A stretch of DNA of 16,282 nt from VRUE01 sp036525295 (lineage in GTDB: Bacteria > Actinomycetota > Thermoleophilia > Solirubrobacterales > 70-9): the NCBI GenBank assembly GCA_036525295.1, contig DATDAQ010000096.1, forward strand, positions 1-16,282, given 5' to 3'. The notes beneath the pieces are model-generated. The model saw only the letters and a program-made list of their open reading frames with translations, had not been told where the DNA came from and did not search any database. Below, in pieces: positions 1 through 6,948 of this stretch; within the stretch, counting starts at the first letter, position 1; each line of letters starts with the position of its first letter. Made by a program: the position numbers and the translations under genes.

Positions 1-896
<896 letters not shown>

Positions 897-943
897 AGGG
901 AAAATTCAGCGTACCAGGGCGTTTCGGCCAGCCCAGCCGTCAC

Positions 944-1471
944 CTACGCGTCCAGCGCGGCCACGTAGGAGAGGTTCCGGTAGCGCTGGGCGTGGTCGAG
1001 GCCGTAGCCGATCGCGAAGCGGTTGGGTATCTCGAAGCCGATGTATCGCGGCGAAAGGTCGACGCGCAGCCGCTCGGGCTTGGTCAGCAGCGAGCAGACC
1101 TCTATCGAGGCGGGATTGCGGGCCTTCAGGTTGCGCATCAGGTACTGCAGCGTGAGGCCGGAGTCGATGATGTCCTCGACGATCAGCACGTGGCGGCCCT
1201 CGATCGGCGCGTCGAGGTCCTTCATGATCCGCACCACGCCTGAGGAGTCGGTCTGCGAGCCATAGCTGGAGACGGCCATGAAATCCACCTCGCAGGGCAC
1301 GCTGACGTTGCGCATCAGGTCGGCGAGAAAGAGCACGGCGCCCTTCAGCACGCCGATCATGAAGAGGTCGCGGCCGGCGTAGTCCTCGCTGATCTGCCGG
1401 CCCAGCTCGGCGACGCGCCGCTGCAGGTCCTCGCTGGAGACGAGGGTCTCGCCGATCGAGGGGTCGCTCAC
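944..1471 (-). CDS. hpt: Hypoxanthine (guanine) phosphoribosyltransferase
   Basis: This cytosolic purine salvage enzyme converts hypoxanthine or guanine plus PRPP to IMP or GMP. The 175-residue length is normal for bacterial Hpt. Visible motifs are LKG (42-44), the flexible-loop SYG (69-71), and the PRPP-binding segment VLIVEDIIDSGLTL (95-108) with the acidic pair E99/D100 and D103. The C-terminal part keeps the IGFEIPNRFAIGYGLD stretch typical of the family. The start is GTG at 1471; no strong ribosome-binding site is visible, but the N-terminus has the expected length. It lies 33 nt downstream of the secreted hypothetical gene and 47 nt upstream of ftsH, all on the minus strand, suggesting an operon. 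It is separated from tilS by one extra gene, which is unusual for this cluster. Confidence 0.96.
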   Translation of the reverse strand: MSDPSIGETLVSSEDLQRRVAELGRQISEDYAGRDLFMIGVLKGAVLFLADLMRNVSVPCEVDFMAVSSYGSQTDSSGVVRIMKDLDAPIEGRHVLIVEDIIDSGLTLQYLMRNLKARNPASIEVCSLLTKPERLRVDLSPRYIGFEIPNRFAIGYGLDHAQRYRNLSYVAALDA

Positions 1472-1504
1472 GCGCCGCAGTCTAGATAGGACATGGGTCA
1501 GCGC

Positions 1505-2446
1505 TCAGTAGCCGGGCCTCTGCTCGGGCTCACCCCAATAGAAACGCGCGGTGTAGTCGTCACCCGTGAGTGGGACAGATCCTGCACCGGGCAGCTCCAC
1601 GCTCAGGGACCCGATCCAGGTTTTTGGCCGGGCGCTTCGCAAGAAGCTAGCTGAGCCGGAGAACGGGCCCGGCGGCTCAACCGTCGCCCAGGTGAGCTCA
1701 TCGTCACAGACGAAGGTCTTCTCGTTTCCAAAGGCGTAGGCGAAGCGGTGTATGCGCATCGTCGGCCGCCGTTCGAAGCGAGCGGCCAGGAACCGCGTTC
1801 CCCCTTGTTCGCCCTCATCTGGGTAGCGGTCTGCGGCTACCTCGAAGAGAGTGCGCCTGCCGCGCTGTCCCTCCTCGGCCTCGAGAACCGCGGGCCGCCC
1901 TTCTTCCCAAGCAGCCGCCCGGGCTTCCCTCGAAACCCCGGTCCGTTTCGTGCATCGCCAAGGCGGAATGATTTGCAGCTTCCCCTCCGCGCGAGTGGCA
2001 TCGACTGCGGTGTAGCCGCGCTCGCCGTGAAATCTGATCGTGCCGATGAAGAAACCGCGGCGGATGACCTTCGGCGCGCCTTCGCAATGAGGCGGAGGGT
2101 CACGCCGCACGGTCTCGCCCAGCTGCTCGAACCTCACGGCGATCCTGCCACGACCTCCGAAACGCGCCCGTACGCGATCGTGCGCGATGTTGCCTCGTGT
2201 GATGTATTCCGCCGCGACCCCACTCGCGGTGTATCGCGTTTCGCGATTTCGGCCGGCGACAAAGATCGCCCTGTGCCCCCTCAACTCGAAGATGACGGCG
2301 AACCCGTCATCCCCACGCAGGTTAAATTCCGCCCGCTGCAACGCCGCCGCGGGTCCAGGCATTGCGCAAGCCGTGACCCACCAGCAGGCGAGCAGAGCGC
2401 CACAGCCCCTCAGCCCCGCCAGAGCGAAGCGAGCTCCAGGGTTCAC
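1505..2446 (-). CDS. Secreted hypothetical protein inserted between tilS and hpt
   Basis: I do not recognise a characterised function. The 313-residue product starts (GTG at 2446) with a basic and then hydrophobic stretch, ALAGLRGCGALLACWWVTAC, which could be a signal peptide; the TAC at its end could be a lipobox-like cleavage site, though weakly so. The mature part is rich in Arg, Gly and aromatic residues. It carries short beta-strand-like repeats such as RVRARFGGRGRIAVRF followed by a Pro/Cys segment (DPPPHCEG) and FFIGTIRFHGERGYTAVDATRAEG. From memory, this style resembles a lineage-expanded secreted beta-rich family in Solirubrobacterales; that is a recollection, not a search result. 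Four scattered cysteines in the mature part could form disulfides. It sits 55 nt after tilS and 33 nt before hpt on the same strand. Base composition looks somewhat less GC-rich than its neighbours. Confidence 0.75.
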   Translation of the reverse strand: MNPGARFALAGLRGCGALLACWWVTACAMPGPAAALQRAEFNLRGDDGFAVIFELRGHRAIFVAGRNRETRYTASGVAAEYITRGNIAHDRVRARFGGRGRIAVRFEQLGETVRRDPPPHCEGAPKVIRRGFFIGTIRFHGERGYTAVDATRAEGKLQIIPPWRCTKRTGVSREARAAAWEEGRPAVLEAEEGQRGRRTLFEVAADRYPDEGEQGGTRFLAARFERRPTMRIHRFAYAFGNEKTFVCDDELTWATVEPPGPFSGSASFLRSARPKTWIGSLSVELPGAGSVPLTGDDYTARFYWGEPEQRPGY

Positions 2447-2501
2447 GTGCCGGCCAACCGATCCATGTACCCAGCGATTCTATGTGTGTACGCCAGGAGC
2501 G

Positions 2502-3437
2502 TCAGCGCTCTGCGCGAAGGACGCCGCGCTCGACCACGGCGCGGACGCCGCCGCCGAGGTCGAGCATCGCGGTGCCGGTGCGCCGCAGGGCGGCAACCTC
2601 GTCGGCATGGTTGGCGGCACCCGGCACGGGCCGGCCGGCGGCGCGGTCGGCGAGACGCTGGACGACCAGGCGACGGAGCGCGCCTGGGAGCTCCTCGAGC
2701 CGATCGAGCGAGATCGCCGACCGCGAGCCGTTGGCGCTGCGCAGCTCGGCGTCGACGAGCGAGTCGAGGATCTCCGCCTCGTCGCGCAGCAACTCCGCCG
2801 TGCGCAGCACGTTGCGCGCCGCCGCGGGGTGGATCTCGGCCAGGGCCGGCAGGAGGCCGTGACGCACCCGGTTTCGCGCGTAGCCGGCCTCCTCGTTGGT
2901 CGGGTCGTCGCGCCAGCGCAGCTCGCGCTCCCCGCAGTAGGCGGTCGTCTCCTCGCGGGTGAAGCCCAGCAGCGGCCGCACGAGGCTGCCGTCGCGGGGC
3001 CGCATCCCGAGCAGGGCACGCCGGCTGGGCGAAGAGGCGAGGCGGTAGAGGATCGTCTCCACCTGGTCGTCGGCCGTGTGCCCGGTGGCGATCAGAGCCT
3101 CGTCCGGCAGCGCCAAGCGCGCGGCCGCCGCGTAACGCGTGTCTCGCGCCCAGGCCTGGAGGTTGCCGGGCCCCTCGGGCCGCCGCGGCCGCTCGATCTC
3201 CAGCCGCACGCCGATGCGCTCGCAGAGCTCCCGGCAGAAGGCCTCGTCCTCGCCGGAGTCGTCCCGCAGCCCGTAGTTGACGTGGAGAGCCGTCACCGAC
3301 TCCGGACCGAGCAGCCGCACTGCGAGGTCGACCAAGCAGGTCGAATCCCGCCCCCCGGAGAGCATTGCCACCACCGGTCCACCGGGCGGCAGCAACCCAC
3401 CCTCACGAACCACCTCCAGCATCTCGTCACAGCTCAC
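2502..3437 (-). CDS. tilS: tRNA(Ile)-lysidine synthetase
   Basis: TilS uses ATP and lysine to convert C34 of the CAU-anticodon tRNA-Ile to lysidine, so that it reads AUA and is charged with isoleucine. The 311-residue product has the N-type PP-loop SGGRDS at 27-32 and HVNYGLR (52-58), and it retains the ATGHTADDQVET segment and the RNRVRHGLLPAL region typical of TilS. It is short compared with the E. coli enzyme (about 430) and lacks most of the C-terminal domain, which is usual in actinobacteria. The start is GTG at 3437; an ATG five codons downstream (3422) is an alternative, and neither has a clear ribosome-binding site. It is the first gene after the long inverted repeat that follows the cyclase gene, and it leads the hypothetical-hpt-ftsH series. 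Confidence 0.94.
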   Translation of the reverse strand: MSCDEMLEVVREGGLLPPGGPVVAMLSGGRDSTCLVDLAVRLLGPESVTALHVNYGLRDDSGEDEAFCRELCERIGVRLEIERPRRPEGPGNLQAWARDTRYAAAARLALPDEALIATGHTADDQVETILYRLASSPSRRALLGMRPRDGSLVRPLLGFTREETTAYCGERELRWRDDPTNEEAGYARNRVRHGLLPALAEIHPAAARNVLRTAELLRDEAEILDSLVDAELRSANGSRSAISLDRLEELPGALRRLVVQRLADRAAGRPVPGAANHADEVAALRRTGTAMLDLGGGVRAVVERGVLRAER

Positions 3438-3490
3438 GCCGTAAGTGTTGCGCGAGCGAGCAGACCACCTATCCCAGACAGCTGAGACAC

Positions 3491-3562
3491 AGGCCCATCG
3501 GGGGTGGGTCTCCGGGAACTCCCGGCCGAAGGCCGGCCCGGAGACCCACCCCCGATGGGCCT
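3491..3562. repeat. Perfect 26-bp inverted repeat with internal hairpin, probable terminator
   Basis: Positions 3491-3516 and 3537-3562 are exact reverse complements (26 of 26), separated by 20 nt. The loop carries its own 6-bp hairpin, CCGGCC-GAA-GGCCGG (3522-3536). An alternative small stem CCGGG-AACT-CCCGG is possible at 3512-3525. The outer arm overlaps the last two bases of the cyclase stop codon (3561-3563). There is no T-tract on either side. The position just after the cyclase and before tilS suggests a U-less terminator, or a processing or cruciform site. Stem length is well beyond a typical intrinsic terminator, so a mobile palindromic element is also possible. Confidence 0.85.
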
Positions 3563-4754
3563 AACCGCCCGCTCGCCGGACCACGAAGAGTGGCGTGGGC
3601 TTAGGGAAGCCCCTGAGGCTGACCTCGCCGATCGGCTCGAACCCGAGCCCCTCGCGACCGTCGATCGCTTCCGCCACCCGGTCGGTGACCAGCACCTCGC
3701 CCGCCTGGGCGCGATCGACGACGCGGTGGGTGAGATTGACGTGGGTGCCGAAGTAGTCGCCGTCGCGGTAGACCGCTTGCGCGTAGTGGACCCCCACCCG
3801 CGGCTGCGGGCGCCGCGGAAAGCGGGCGAGCAGACCGACCGCCCACTCGGTCAGCGAAGCGGGGTCTGGCGAGACGACCATCACCTCGTCGCCGATCGTC
3901 TTCACGATCGTCGCCTCCGGCGGCAGCGTCGCCTCCACCGTTTCGACGAAGTTCTCGACCACGTCGAGCGCCTCCAGGTCCCCCTCCTCCTCGGTGTAGC
4001 GGGTGAAGCCGGTGAGGTCGATGAAGCAGAGGGTGACGGGCACGTGATGCACCTGGGACGCAGCGGTCCCCATGTCGCTCTCCATGTGGCCGACCACGTC
4101 CTGCTCGAGGAAGAAGCGCAGGTAGCGGGTGTGGAGGTACTCGGTGAGCGGCGCCGCCAGGGGGAGGATGTCGCCGGCGAGCTCGCCCATCTCCTCGGCC
4201 ATCTCCAGCTCGGGGACGGCGTCGCGAATCATCGGTTCGTGCACATAGAGATGAAAGAGGCGCACCTCGGCGTCGGCGATCCGGCGCAGCGACTGCACGT
4301 AGACGCGGACCAGCTGCAGGAAGGCGACCAGGGGGAAGCCGGCGGCCAGCACCCTCGCGCAGTGGCGCAGCGCCTTCACGTCCTCGGGGCCGAGCAGGCG
4401 CTCACGCCCGAGCGGGGTGCCGAGGATGACGAGGATGCGCTCGATCAGCTCGGGCTCGAGACCGGTCTCGCGAGCGACCTCCTCCAGAGTGACCTGGTCC
4501 TCGGGCCTCGGGAAGAGGTCCTCGGCGAAGCCGAAGGCGAGGCGGCCCTCGCGCCCCGCCTGCTTCAGGTCCTCGAGCGAGTGGCCGCGCTCGCGCATCC
4601 GCGCCACCACCCGGGCCTGCGCGGCGGCGGCGGCAGTCCAGCGCCCGCGCCGCACCGGCACCACCTTCTCCGTTGCCCAGCGTTTCAGCGTGGCGGTCGA
4701 GACGCCGGCCCGTCGGGAGGCCTCAGCCAGGGAGATGCGCTTGTCGGCCGACAT
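3561..4754 (-). CDS. Class III adenylate/guanylate cyclase with MerR-like HTH N-terminus
   Basis: The protein (397 aa) probably makes cAMP from ATP in the cytoplasm. Residues 7-65 look like a MerR-type helix-turn-helix (ISLAEASRRAGVSTATLKRW, then an Arg-rich wing). Residues 86-165 (QVTLEEVARETGLEPELIERIL and following) recall the regulatory domain found before the catalytic domain in Rv1264-type cyclases. The catalytic domain spans about 238-395. Expected class III residues are present: metal-binding D246 (FIDLTGF) and D289 (GDE), purine-selecting K285 and D333 (GDYFG), and transition-state N340 and R344. It therefore looks active and ATP-specific. No membrane segments are seen. The ATG at 4754 is a sensible start, with a weak upstream GGGG. 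It lies 70 nt behind glnB, with a terminator-like palindrome between them. A direct DNA-binding role for the HTH is inference. Confidence 0.9.
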   Translation of the reverse strand: MSADKRISLAEASRRAGVSTATLKRWATEKVVPVRRGRWTAAAAAQARVVARMRERGHSLEDLKQAGREGRLAFGFAEDLFPRPEDQVTLEEVARETGLEPELIERILVILGTPLGRERLLGPEDVKALRHCARVLAAGFPLVAFLQLVRVYVQSLRRIADAEVRLFHLYVHEPMIRDAVPELEMAEEMGELAGDILPLAAPLTEYLHTRYLRFFLEQDVVGHMESDMGTAASQVHHVPVTLCFIDLTGFTRYTEEEGDLEALDVVENFVETVEATLPPEATIVKTIGDEVMVVSPDPASLTEWAVGLLARFPRRPQPRVGVHYAQAVYRDGDYFGTHVNLTHRVVDRAQAGEVLVTDRVAEAIDGREGLGFEPIGEVSLRGFPKPTPLFVVRRAGG

Positions 4755-4773
4755 AACCCCGAGGCTAAATGCA

Positions 4774-4799
4774 AGCGGGGCGGCAATTGCCGCCCCGCT
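4774..4799. terminator. Palindromic hairpin after glnB, likely intrinsic terminator or attenuator
   Basis: This is a perfect 26-nt palindrome (13-nt half-sites) with a GC-rich stem and an AATT centre. On the minus strand it follows the glnB stop codon by 25 nt and is followed by a short T-rich run (TTGCATTT). It lies only 19 nt before the cyclase start, so it could terminate the amt-glnB message or tune read-through into the cyclase. Confidence 0.7.
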
Positions 4800-4824
4800 C
4801 GAACCTCATCTGAGACCAGGGACC

Positions 4825-5193
4825 TCAGGAGGGAATCTCAGACTCCTCGTGTACCTGGAGGACCGGCTCCCCGCCCTCGCCGGTGCGGATGCGAATCGCC
4901 TCCTCCACCGGGATGACGAAGATCTTGCCGTCGCCGACCTCGCCCGTGCGGGCGTGCTTGAGGATCGTCTCGACGACCAGGCTCTTGTCTTTGTCCTCCA
5001 CCACGACCTCGATCTTCAGCTTCGGCCGGACGTTGACGGTGAGCGTCGAGCCGCGATACTGCTCGACGATCCCCTTCTGCCGGCCGGAGCCCTTGGCCTC
5101 GAGGATCGACAGGGACGGGAATCCCTTCTCGAGCAGCTCGGTCCTGATCGGCTCGAACGCCTCGTGGCGGATGAACGCCTCTATCTTCTTCAT
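4825..5193 (-). CDS. glnB: Nitrogen regulatory protein P-II
   Basis: PII is a trimeric sensor of 2-oxoglutarate and ATP/ADP that inhibits or frees targets such as Amt. The product is 122 aa (E. coli GlnB is 112). Conserved elements are GRQKG (37-41, including Q39), YRG (46-48), KLKIEVVVED (58-67), GDGKIFV (87-93, K90) and RIRTGE (101-106, R101/R103), all ligand-binding positions. The T-loop differs from the norm: position 51, the Tyr that is uridylylated or adenylylated in enterics and mycobacteria, is Leu (S49-T50-L51), while Y46 is kept and S49 matches the cyanobacterial phosphosite position. A 16-residue tail follows the usual end. The start ATG at 5193 has an excellent Shine-Dalgarno (AGGAGGG, 5202-5208) overlapping the amt stop codon, indicating translational coupling to amt, 13 nt upstream. 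Confidence 0.95.
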   Translation of the reverse strand: MKKIEAFIRHEAFEPIRTELLEKGFPSLSILEAKGSGRQKGIVEQYRGSTLTVNVRPKLKIEVVVEDKDKSLVVETILKHARTGEVGDGKIFVIPVEEAIRIRTGEGGEPVLQVHEESEIPS

Positions 5194-5201
5194 GCGCTCG
5201 A

Positions 5202-5208
5202 CCCTCCT
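5202..5208 (-). promoter_or_regulatory. Strong Shine-Dalgarno of glnB overlapping the amt stop codon
   Basis: The minus-strand AGGAGGG sits 8 nt before the glnB ATG and shares bases with the amt TAG (5207-5209). This arrangement supports coupled translation and fixes the glnB start. Confidence 0.8.
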
Positions 5209-6688
5209 ATCGCGTCTCGGTAGCTGTCATCTGGGCAGGTGCTGCAACCGGGACCCCAGCCCCGGTGCCCAGCGTGCTCGGCAAGCCGGTGGAGTACTCC
5301 GGCTGTGGGATGAACTGCTCCGGGTACCCGTACATCCCGTGCGAGCTGATGTCGAGGCCGGCCTCCTCCTCCTCGTCTGACACCCGTAGGCCGATCGTCG
5401 CCTTGATGATCGCGAACGTGGTGATCGAGATTGCGAACACGACGACGAAGGTGAACAGAACCGCCAGGCCCTGTACCCCGAGCTGACCAAAGGCCGTGCT
5501 GAGGCTTTCGTCGCCGAAGATCCCGTACCAGATGCCCGGTCCGGCCCCTTCGACTATCAGCCGCGGCGAGGCGAAGATGCCGACCGCCATGGTCCCCCAG
5601 ATTCCCGCCAGGCCGTGCGCCGAGAGAGCGCCGACCGGGTCGTCGAGGAACTTCTCGATCGCCAGCACCGCGTAGACGACAATCAGGCCGGCGATGAAAC
5701 CGATGACCGGCGCCGCCCAGTACTCGACGAAGCCCGATGGGGCGGTGATGCCGACCAGGCCGGCGATCGCCCCGTTACCGGCCATGCCGACGTCGAGGGT
5801 GCGGCTCTTCATGTAGACGGCCAGGGAGGCTCCGATCACACCGGCTGCCGCGGCGAGCTGGGTGTTGAGCATCACCTCGCCGAAGAACGAGCCGGCGGTT
5901 TCGAAGGTCGAGCCTCCGTTGAAGCCGAACCAGCCGATCCAGAGGATGATCACGCCGAGGCCGACAAGCGGCATCGAGTGACCGGGGATCGCTCGCGGCT
6001 TGCCGTTGGCGTCGTATTTGCCCTTGCGGGCCCCGAGCAGCAGCAGCGCCGCAAGCGCCCCGACCGCACCGGTGAGGTGGACCACCGAGGAGCCGGCGAA
6101 GTCCATCACCGGCTTGCCGCCGATGTCGGAGAGCAGGCCGCCGCCCCAGACCGCGTGCGCGATCAGCGGGTAGATGACCGCGCCGAAAACCGCGGCGTAG
6201 ATCACATAGGCGCCGAACTTGATCCGCTCCAGGGTCGTTCCCCAGACGATTGCCAGCGAGACCGCGCAGAAGGCGAGCCCGTAGAGCATCAGCATCGAGG
6301 TTTCGCCGGTCACCGCTTCTCCCGCGACCGTCTGGTCGAAGTGGAAGAAGAACCCGGTGTCCCCGAAGAAGTCGTTGCCACCGCCTTCGGCCACGCCGTA
6401 ACCGATCGCCCACCAGGCGAGCGTCACAATCGCCAGGTTGACGAGGATCTTGGCCACGCCGGTGCCGGCGTTCTTCTGCCTGGAGAAGCCGATCTCGAGG
6501 AACATGAACCCGGCCTGCATCAGGAAGACCAGGGCGGTCGCGACGGCAACCCAGACCATGTTCAGCTCGAGCGCCTTTTCTTCGACCGTGCCGGCGACTT
6601 CGCCCACAGTCGCTGCCCCTGCCACCGATGGCAGCACCAGGGCCGCAAGGGCCGCGAAGATCACGGCGAGGCCCATCTTCTTTCTCAT
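5207..6688 (-). CDS. amt: Ammonium transporter, Amt/MEP/Rh family
   Basis: This trimeric channel conducts ammonium across the membrane. The 493-residue product has a cleavable signal peptide at about 1-26 (MRKKMGLAVIFAALAALVLP, cleavage near AGAA) and then about 11 membrane helices. The twin pore histidines are present: H204 in SSVVHLTGAVGAL and H358 in SAHGLAGIWG. Other family landmarks are AGFMFLEIGFSRQKN (59-73), WIGWFGFNGGS (250-260) and GNGAIAGLVGITAP (305-317). The cytoplasmic tail (about 431-493) contains GLRVSDEEEEAGLD and HGMYGYPEQF, as is common in Amt proteins that bind PII. The start ATG at 6688 is preceded by an AGGAGGGA ribosome-binding site (6695-6702). It is the first gene of the amt-glnB unit, and PII probably gates it when nitrogen is plentiful. 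Confidence 0.97.
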   Translation of the reverse strand: MRKKMGLAVIFAALAALVLPSVAGAATVGEVAGTVEEKALELNMVWVAVATALVFLMQAGFMFLEIGFSRQKNAGTGVAKILVNLAIVTLAWWAIGYGVAEGGGNDFFGDTGFFFHFDQTVAGEAVTGETSMLMLYGLAFCAVSLAIVWGTTLERIKFGAYVIYAAVFGAVIYPLIAHAVWGGGLLSDIGGKPVMDFAGSSVVHLTGAVGALAALLLLGARKGKYDANGKPRAIPGHSMPLVGLGVIILWIGWFGFNGGSTFETAGSFFGEVMLNTQLAAAAGVIGASLAVYMKSRTLDVGMAGNGAIAGLVGITAPSGFVEYWAAPVIGFIAGLIVVYAVLAIEKFLDDPVGALSAHGLAGIWGTMAVGIFASPRLIVEGAGPGIWYGIFGDESLSTAFGQLGVQGLAVLFTFVVVFAISITTFAIIKATIGLRVSDEEEEAGLDISSHGMYGYPEQFIPQPEYSTGLPSTLGTGAGVPVAAPAQMTATETR

Positions 6689-6708
6689 CGAAACTCCCTC
6701 CTAGCCCA

Positions 6709-6724
6709 CCGGGGCACGCCCCGG
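6709..6724. other. Short GC hairpin in the amt leader
   Basis: CCGGGGC (6709-6715) and GCCCCGG (6718-6724) are perfect complements with a 2-nt spacer. The hairpin lies 6 nt upstream of the amt ribosome-binding site. It could affect translation if it is transcribed; no function is shown. Confidence 0.5.
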
Positions 6725-6846
6725 CAGTCGCGGTTTGGCGGTCGCAGCCACCGTATGGACGGGCTTGAAGCCTGTGTTTGGACGGATGGAGAAAATCCGG
6801 CAGGCGCGTTTCTCACGAGTGGCAAAGAGGCTGTCTCTTCGGGCTG

Positions 6847-6914
6847 CCTAACAAATCCCGACTTCATCGCTCGGATTCCGTTAGGGTTGCCTTCTCTGGC
6901 TTAGGGAGACCTAA
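6847..6914. promoter_or_regulatory. Candidate DtxR/IdeR-type iron box cluster upstream of efeO
   Basis: CCTAA occurs at 6847-6851 and TTAGGG at 6881-6886 and again, exactly 20 bp later, at 6901-6906. The second copy forms an inverted repeat with CCTAA at 6910-6914 (TTAGG-N4-CCTAA). The known IdeR/DtxR consensus has TTAGG and CCTAA ends with a longer 9-nt spacer, so the match is partial. The motif at 6881 (TTAGGGTTGCCT) also resembles the left two-thirds of that consensus. A -10-like TAATAC (6912-6917) overlaps the last repeat, so binding here would block transcription. Iron repression is inferred from the downstream iron genes. Confidence 0.5.
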
Positions 6915-6930
6915 TACACTCCCCCGATTC

Positions 6931-6937
6931 AAGGAGG
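6931..6937 (+). promoter_or_regulatory. Shine-Dalgarno of the EfeO-family gene
   Basis: AAGGAGG lies 11 nt before ATG 6949 and selects this start over the ATG at 6778 that opens the same frame further upstream. The downstream start also gives a clean lipoprotein signal peptide. Confidence 0.75.
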
Positions 6938-6948
6938 CAATCGACTCG

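Larger units (their letters stand above)
6689..6948. promoter_or_regulatory. Divergent control region between amt and the iron-uptake lipoprotein gene
   Basis: This 260-nt non-coding stretch separates amt (leftward) from efeO (rightward) and must hold both promoters. It contains the amt ribosome-binding site, a small hairpin at 6709-6724, TTAGG/CCTAA motifs at 6847-6914 and the efeO ribosome-binding site. I looked for actinobacterial GlnR-type sites (GTNAC-N6-GNAAC) on the amt side and saw no convincing match. Confidence 0.7.

Noticed and set aside
3504..4916. A 470-codon open frame on the plus strand opposite the cyclase
   Set aside because: The cyclase on the minus strand has a full set of catalytic residues. 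The plus frame runs across the inverted repeat and the terminator and has no domain features.
6689..6800. A GlnR or other nitrogen-regulator site upstream of amt
   Set aside because: No GTNAC-N6-GNAAC or similar match was convincing on either strand.
5615..6904. A 429-codon open frame on the plus strand opposite amt
   Set aside because: It is antisense to a clear ammonium transporter with both pore histidines. Composition is typical of an antisense shadow.
6881..6906. TTAGGG copies as a telomere-like or microsatellite repeat
   Set aside because: There are only two copies 20 bp apart, next to iron genes. An operator reading is more sensible.
6778..6948. An in-frame ATG at 6778 that would extend the EfeO-family protein by 57 residues
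   Set aside because: The extension would bury the lipoprotein signal peptide and run through the putative promoter. AAGGAGG before ATG 6949 fits far better.
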